A stretch of DNA of 64,000 nucleotides. It comes from JAFECT01 sp035551675 (GTDB taxonomy: Bacteria; Pseudomonadota; Alphaproteobacteria; Caulobacterales; Caulobacteraceae). Below are positions 60,012 through 64,000 of the stretch, piece by piece. Numbering within the stretch: position 1 is the first letter of the stretch; each line of letters opens with the position of its first letter. Below the pieces are notes generated by a model that worked only from the letters and a program-made list of their open reading frames with translations, was not told where the DNA came from and made no database searches. Both the position numbers and the translations under genes were made by a program. The stretch is from NCBI GenBank assembly GCA_035551675.1, contig DASZMV010000066.1:15076-79075 (forward strand). Direction: 5' to 3'.

Positions 60012-60896
60012 GTGCTCATGGAAACCGACCACATTGCCGTCGCCGCCTCGCGCAAAAACGTCCTGGGCGAAGGCCCCGTGTGGGATTGCGTCGCAGGCCG
60101 GGTCTACTGGGTCGATATCAGAAGCCGCCTGATCGAGTGGCTGAACCCCGCGACCGGTGATTCGGGACTGTGGACGCTCGACTGCAGGCCCAGCGCGCTG
60201 GCGCCGCGGGTCGCGGGAGGCTTGCTGGTGGCCACCGACAAGGGACTCGCCCTGTTCGACACCGACAAGGGCGCGCTCGAACCGGCGCACAATCCCGAAC
60301 CTCACCTGCCGATGAACCGCTCCAACGACGGACACACCGACGCCCAGGGCCGCTTCTGGCTCGGGACCATGAACGACGCCGAAAGCGCCGATACCGGCGC
60401 CGTCTATCGCCTCGATCCCGATTGGACCTGCACGCGGATGATCGAGAACCTGTGCATCCCCAACACCCTGGTCACCAGCCCCGACGGCAGGACCCTCTAC
60501 GTCGCCGCTTCCAAGAGTGCGGTGATCTGGGCCTACGATCTCGACCCCGAGACCGGCGCGCTCGGATCGCGGCGCCTGTTCGCGGACACCAAGGCGGACA
60601 AGTGCTCGCCCGACGGCTCGGCCATGGACGCGGAAGGCTGCCTGTGGAACTGCCAGTGGGGCGGCTGGCGCATCGTCCGCTATCGCCCCGACGGCTCGGT
60701 CGATCGCATCGTGAAAATGCCGGTGGAACAGCCCTCCAGCTGCGCCTTCGGCGGTCCGGACCTCGCGACCCTCTACGTGACCAGCGCGCGGGATGGCTTG
60801 AGCGAGTTGGCGCTGGACAGCCAGCCCCTGGCCGGATGCCTGTTCAGCTTCGATCCCGGGGTCAACGGTTTCCCGCAAACGCCGTTCGGCGGATGA
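60012..60896 (+). CDS. SMP-30/gluconolactonase family sugar lactonase
   Basis: 294-residue six-bladed propeller lactonase that opens aldonolactones to aldonates. Metal ligands are visible as Glu in LGEGPVWD, Asn in IPNTLVTSP (like CN in the family) and Asp in CSPDGSAMDAEG; MNRSNDGHTDAQGRFWLGTMN is the family core. Start may be the GTG at 60012 or the ATG at 60018, two codons later. It leads the plus-strand gene set for aldonate breakdown. Confidence 0.9.
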   Translation: MLMETDHIAVAASRKNVLGEGPVWDCVAGRVYWVDIRSRLIEWLNPATGDSGLWTLDCRPSALAPRVAGGLLVATDKGLALFDTDKGALEPAHNPEPHLPMNRSNDGHTDAQGRFWLGTMNDAESADTGAVYRLDPDWTCTRMIENLCIPNTLVTSPDGRTLYVAASKSAVIWAYDLDPETGALGSRRLFADTKADKCSPDGSAMDAEGCLWNCQWGGWRIVRYRPDGSVDRIVKMPVEQPSSCAFGGPDLATLYVTSARDGLSELALDSQPLAGCLFSFDPGVNGFPQTPFGG

Positions 60897-61016
60897 GAAT
60901 CTCCCTCGTCCGCTCTGAGCGGAGCGCAGGGACAGGATCGTAAATCCCGGGCGCGGCGTTTATGAACGGGGGCCGCGAGTGCTTGTTCGCGCCTGACCCG
61001 CAACCCGGAGACCGCC

Positions 61017-62741
61017 GTGAGCCGCAAACCCCTTCGCAGCGTCCGCAGCTACGGCAAGCTCGACCGCGACGGTTTCATCCACCGCAGTTGGATGAAGGCC
61101 GAGGGTCTGCCCGACGACGTGTTCGACGGTCGCCCGGTGATCGGCATCTGCAACACCTGGTCTGAGCTGACCCCCTGCAACGTGCATCTGCGCGACATCG
61201 CCGAGCGAGTGAAGCGCGGCGTGTGGGAGGCGGGCGGCCTGCCGGTGGAGTTTCCGGCGATGTCGCTGGGCGAAACCCAGATGCGGCCCACCGCCATGCT
61301 GTTCCGTAATCTGCTTGCCATGGAGGTCGAGGAATCGATCCGCGGCAATCCGATCGACGGCGTCGTGCTGCTCGGCGGCTGCGACAAGACCACGCCCGGT
61401 CAGTTGATGGGCGCGGCCTCGGTCGATCTTCCGACCATGGTGGTGTCGTCGGGCCCGATGCTGAACGGCAAGTTCCGCGGTCAGGACATCGGTTCCGGCA
61501 CCGATGTCTGGCGCTTCTCCGAAGAGGTGCGCGCGGGGACCATGTCCATGGCCGAATTCATGGCGGCCGAGAGCGGCATGTCGCGCAGCCACGGCGTCTG
61601 CATGACCATGGGCACTGCGTCGACCGTGTCGAGCCTCACCGAAGCGCTCGGCATCGCCTTGCCGGGCAACGGTGTCCTGCCGGGGGTGGATTCGCGGCGC
61701 AAGACGCTGGCCCACCTGACCGGGCGGCGCATCGTCGAGCTGGTGAACCAGGACGTGAAGCTGTCGCAGATCCTCACCCGCGCGGCGTTCGAGAACGCCA
61801 TCCTGGTGCACGCCGCCATCGGCGGCTCGACCAACGCGGTGTTGCATCTGCTCGCCATCGCGGGGCGCCTCGGCGTTCCGCTCGACCTCGAGGACTTCGA
61901 CCACATCGCGCGCGAGGTCCCGCTGCTGGTGAACCTGATGCCGTCGGGCAAGTATCTGATGGAGGACTTCGCCTACGCCGGCGGCGTGCCGGCGGTGATG
62001 CGCGAGCTCGGCGATCTGCTGCGCGCCGACGCGCCGACCGTTACGGGCCCGACCCAGGGCGAGATCGTCAAGGACGCGCCTTGCTATAACCGCGAGGTCA
62101 TAGGCACGCGCGCCGAACCGTTCGAACCGTCGTCGGGCGTCTGGGTGTTGCGCGGCAACCTCGCGCCGCAAGGCGCCATCGTGAAGCCGAGCGCGGCGAC
62201 GCCGGCGCTGCTCACCCATCGCGGCCGCGCGGTGGTGTTCGACTCCATCGAGGATTACCACGACCGCGTCGACGATCCGGCGCTCCCGATCGACGCCTCG
62301 TCGGTGATGGTGCTGAAGGGCTGCGGGCCCAAGGGTTATCCCGGAATGCCGGAGGTCGGCAACATGGCTCTGCCGCGCAAGCTGCTGGCGCAGGGCGTGC
62401 GCGACATGGTGCGTCTGTCCGACGCGCGGATGAGCGGAACCGCCTACGGGACGGTGATCCTGCACGTGGCGCCGGAATCCGAATCCGGCGGTCCGCTGGC
62501 CCTGGTGAAGTCCGGCGACGAGATCGCGCTCGACGGCCCCGGCCGCAAGCTCGAACTGCTGGTCGGCGACGACGAACTGGCCGAACGGAAGAAGTTCTGG
62601 GACGCCAACCGTCCGACATCGAAATACGACCGCGGCTGGGCGCGGCTCTATATCGACACCGTCATGCAGGCCGATCGCGGTTGCGACCTCGACTTCCTCG
62701 TGGGCGCCAGCGGTGACGCGGTGGCGCGGGAAAGTCACTGA
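61017..62741 (+). CDS. IlvD/Edd family sugar-acid dehydratase
   Basis: 574-residue Fe-S dehydratase of the pentonate/hexonate subgroup. Cluster-binding cysteines lie in IGICNTWSE (about 45), LGGCDKTTPG and SHGVCMTMGTAST. The C-terminal end YIDTVMQADRGCDLDFLVG is typical of L-arabinonate and D-xylonate dehydratases. In this cluster the substrate is probably galactonate or a related aldonate, making a 2-dehydro-3-deoxy-aldonate for DgoK. This replaces the enolase-type DgoD of E. coli. GTG start with CCGGAGACCGCC ahead. The stop overlaps the dgoK ATG by one base (TGATG). Confidence 0.88.
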   Translation: MSRKPLRSVRSYGKLDRDGFIHRSWMKAEGLPDDVFDGRPVIGICNTWSELTPCNVHLRDIAERVKRGVWEAGGLPVEFPAMSLGETQMRPTAMLFRNLLAMEVEESIRGNPIDGVVLLGGCDKTTPGQLMGAASVDLPTMVVSSGPMLNGKFRGQDIGSGTDVWRFSEEVRAGTMSMAEFMAAESGMSRSHGVCMTMGTASTVSSLTEALGIALPGNGVLPGVDSRRKTLAHLTGRRIVELVNQDVKLSQILTRAAFENAILVHAAIGGSTNAVLHLLAIAGRLGVPLDLEDFDHIAREVPLLVNLMPSGKYLMEDFAYAGGVPAVMRELGDLLRADAPTVTGPTQGEIVKDAPCYNREVIGTRAEPFEPSSGVWVLRGNLAPQGAIVKPSAATPALLTHRGRAVVFDSIEDYHDRVDDPALPIDASSVMVLKGCGPKGYPGMPEVGNMALPRKLLAQGVRDMVRLSDARMSGTAYGTVILHVAPESESGGPLALVKSGDEIALDGPGRKLELLVGDDELAERKKFWDANRPTSKYDRGWARLYIDTVMQADRGCDLDFLVGASGDAVARESH

Positions 62742-63643
62742 TGGGCGCACTCCTCGCCTGCGACTGGGGAACCACCAACCTGCGCGCCTGGGTGCTGGGC
62801 GTAAACGGCGCGGTCGAGGCGAAGCGAGAGTTTGCTCTGGGCGTCGCCAAGCTCGCGCCGGGCGAGGCGGAACAGCGGTTCAAGGACGAGGTTCGGCCCG
62901 CGCTGAATGCACAGGATCTGCCCGCCGTTCTCTGCGGCATGATCGGTTCCGCGCTCGGCTGGACCGCGGTTCCCTACGTCGACTGTCCCGCGTCGCTCAG
63001 CGATCTCGCTGCGGGACTGTATCGGGCGGACGACCGGTCGCGCATCGTGCCGGGCTTGCGCGGGCCTGGCCTCGAGGACGGCGGTTTCGACGTCATGCGC
63101 GGGGAGGAGACACAGCTGTTCGGATGGCTCGCGCGCGATTCTGCACGCGCTCAAGGACGTCACATCGTTTGCCATCCGGGCACCCACGCGAAATGGGCGC
63201 TGGTCGAGGATGGCAGAGTCGTGCGTTTTCTCACCGCCATGACCGGCGAGTTGTTCGACGTTCTGTCGCGTCATGGGGTGCTGAAATCCGACGCGCCGGC
63301 CGACGACGCGCAAGCGTTCCTGAAAGGCGTCGAAGCGGCCGCCGATGGCGGCGAACTGTCGGCGCGCCTGTTCACCGTGCGCACGCGGGTGGTCGCCAGC
63401 GGTCTCCCGGCGCGGTCGGCGACGTCCTATCTCTCGGGCCTTTTGATCGGGTCGGAGATCGCCAGCCTGCCGCGCCTGCTGGGCGTGGGCGAGGACGAGA
63501 CCATCGCCCTGCTGGGCGACGACCGGCTGTGCGGCTGGTACGCCATGGCGCTGACCCACAAGGGCCGACGCTCGGAAAGCTTTGACGGCGACGAGGCCGC
63601 GCTTGCGGGCCTTCGCGCCCTCGCACAAGGAGGCGGCTTATGA
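62741..63643 (+). CDS. dgoK: 2-dehydro-3-deoxygalactonokinase
   Basis: 300-residue sugar-acid kinase (PF05035) that phosphorylates 2-dehydro-3-deoxygalactonate at C6. It opens LLACDWGTTNLRAW, with the family ATP-site motif, and has FLTAMTGELFDVLSRHGVL and LLIGSEIASLPRLL. ATG overlaps the dehydratase stop by one base, and the stop is within the ATGA overlap with the next gene, so the three are translationally coupled. Confidence 0.9.
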   Translation: MGALLACDWGTTNLRAWVLGVNGAVEAKREFALGVAKLAPGEAEQRFKDEVRPALNAQDLPAVLCGMIGSALGWTAVPYVDCPASLSDLAAGLYRADDRSRIVPGLRGPGLEDGGFDVMRGEETQLFGWLARDSARAQGRHIVCHPGTHAKWALVEDGRVVRFLTAMTGELFDVLSRHGVLKSDAPADDAQAFLKGVEAAADGGELSARLFTVRTRVVASGLPARSATSYLSGLLIGSEIASLPRLLGVGEDETIALLGDDRLCGWYAMALTHKGRRSESFDGDEAALAGLRALAQGGGL

Positions 63644-64000
63644 CCTTCGACAAGGCCAACTTCGAGAAAGTATTGGCGACGACGCCGATCATCGCCATCA
63701 TCCGGGGCGTCACGCCCGAGGAGGCGGTCGATATCGCGCGCGCTATACACGACGCTGGCGTGCGCATCATCGAGACGCCGATGAACTCCCCGCAACCCCT
63801 CGACAGTCTGCGGCGCATCAAGGCGGAATTCGGCGACGAGATGATCGTCGGCGTCGGCACCGTGTTGAAGCCCGAGATCGTCGACCAGGCCGCCGACGCA
63901 GGCGCGGAGATCATTGTCGCACCCAACACGCGCGCGGCGGTGATCCGGCGCGCGGTCGAACGCGGCGCCGTGCCGCTGCCGGGCTTCGCCACCGCCAGCG
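63640..64000 (+). CDS. dgoA: 2-dehydro-3-deoxy-6-phosphogalactonate aldolase (3' end outside window)
   Basis: The first 120 residues of a KDPG/KDPGal-type class I aldolase are visible. IIAIIRGVTPEEA contains the catalytic Glu region neighbourhood, followed by IETPMNSPQPL (E is in the family VE/IE..M pattern), GVGTVLKP and AGAEIIVAPNT, the last in the position where the Schiff-base lysine would follow. ATG overlaps the dgoK stop (ATGA). The adjacent DgoK argues for KDPGal rather than KDPG. It splits the intermediate into pyruvate and glyceraldehyde 3-phosphate. Confidence 0.88.
   Translation, partial: MTFDKANFEKVLATTPIIAIIRGVTPEEAVDIARAIHDAGVRIIETPMNSPQPLDSLRRIKAEFGDEMIVGVGTVLKPEIVDQAADAGAEIIVAPNTRAAVIRRAVERGAVPLPGFATAS

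Noticed and set aside
60960..62750. 596-codon minus-strand frame opposite the dehydratase
   Set aside because: Antisense of a fully conserved IlvD/Edd gene; product is His/Arg/Gln-rich.

Overview
The window is high-GC DNA from an alphaproteobacterium. The inference rests on gene order: lpdA / xerC-DUF484-fsa / priA / the five-gene atpHAGDC operon, and the rplU-rpmA-GNAT-obgE-nadD-rsfS-rlmH-envC-like-ctpA-yibQ-like-rppH string. These arrangements resemble Caulobacterales and relatives; genus cannot be settled by eye. No phage, insertion sequence, integrase or CRISPR array is visible.

Layout. 1-11 kb is housekeeping: a partial N-formylglutamate amidohydrolase, lipoamide dehydrogenase, XerC, transaldolase-like Fsa, PriA, an MFS pump and a TerC-like membrane protein. 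11-17 kb holds the F1 ATP synthase operon followed by a small membrane protein and an iron dioxygenase. 17-27 kb is a minus-strand ribosome, cell-wall and RNA-maintenance block read from a strong rplU promoter; inside it a fatty-acid-hydroxylase gene carries a one-base frameshift. 27-38 kb holds a COG0523 GTPase coupled to a WD40 protein, a two-gene ABC transporter with no binding protein, MgtC, a retropepsin-like protease, an M28 peptidase, MsrA and tRNA-Ser(GGA).

40.2-50.8 kb is the most unusual region. Eight minus-strand genes are joined by seven consecutive four-base stop/start overlaps: class I HMG-CoA reductase, UbiA-type prenyltransferase, a rifampin-phosphotransferase-like PEP-utilising enzyme, a BtaA-like DUF3419 protein, a polyprenol/phytol-kinase-like membrane protein, a GNAT-like protein, an AMP-forming ligase and a small membrane protein. 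A divergent TetR regulator faces them across two near-identical palindromic sites. I do not recognise this set as a described pathway. The parts suggest a dedicated isoprenoid-linked or modified polar lipid.

50.8-57 kb has a Tat-exported PhoD phosphatase, an outer-membrane beta-barrel protein, a hybrid histidine kinase and a D-serine-deaminase-like PLP enzyme. 57-64 kb is a sugar-oxidation cluster: aldose epimerase, GH1 glycosidase, SMP-30 lactonase, IlvD/Edd-type sugar-acid dehydratase, DgoK kinase and the start of a DgoA/Eda-type aldolase. Together they read as a route from beta-galactoside-like substrates through an aldonate to pyruvate plus a triose phosphate. The cluster runs off the right edge.

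Two intergenic repeat families recur. One is a short REP-like palindrome in inverted pairs (about 2.8 and 16.8 kb). The other is a larger 'ccacgaa/ccacggaa' family (22.5, 32.8 and 57.1 kb, with weaker traces elsewhere). Its two longest copies have an interleaved A-B-A'-B' arm order.
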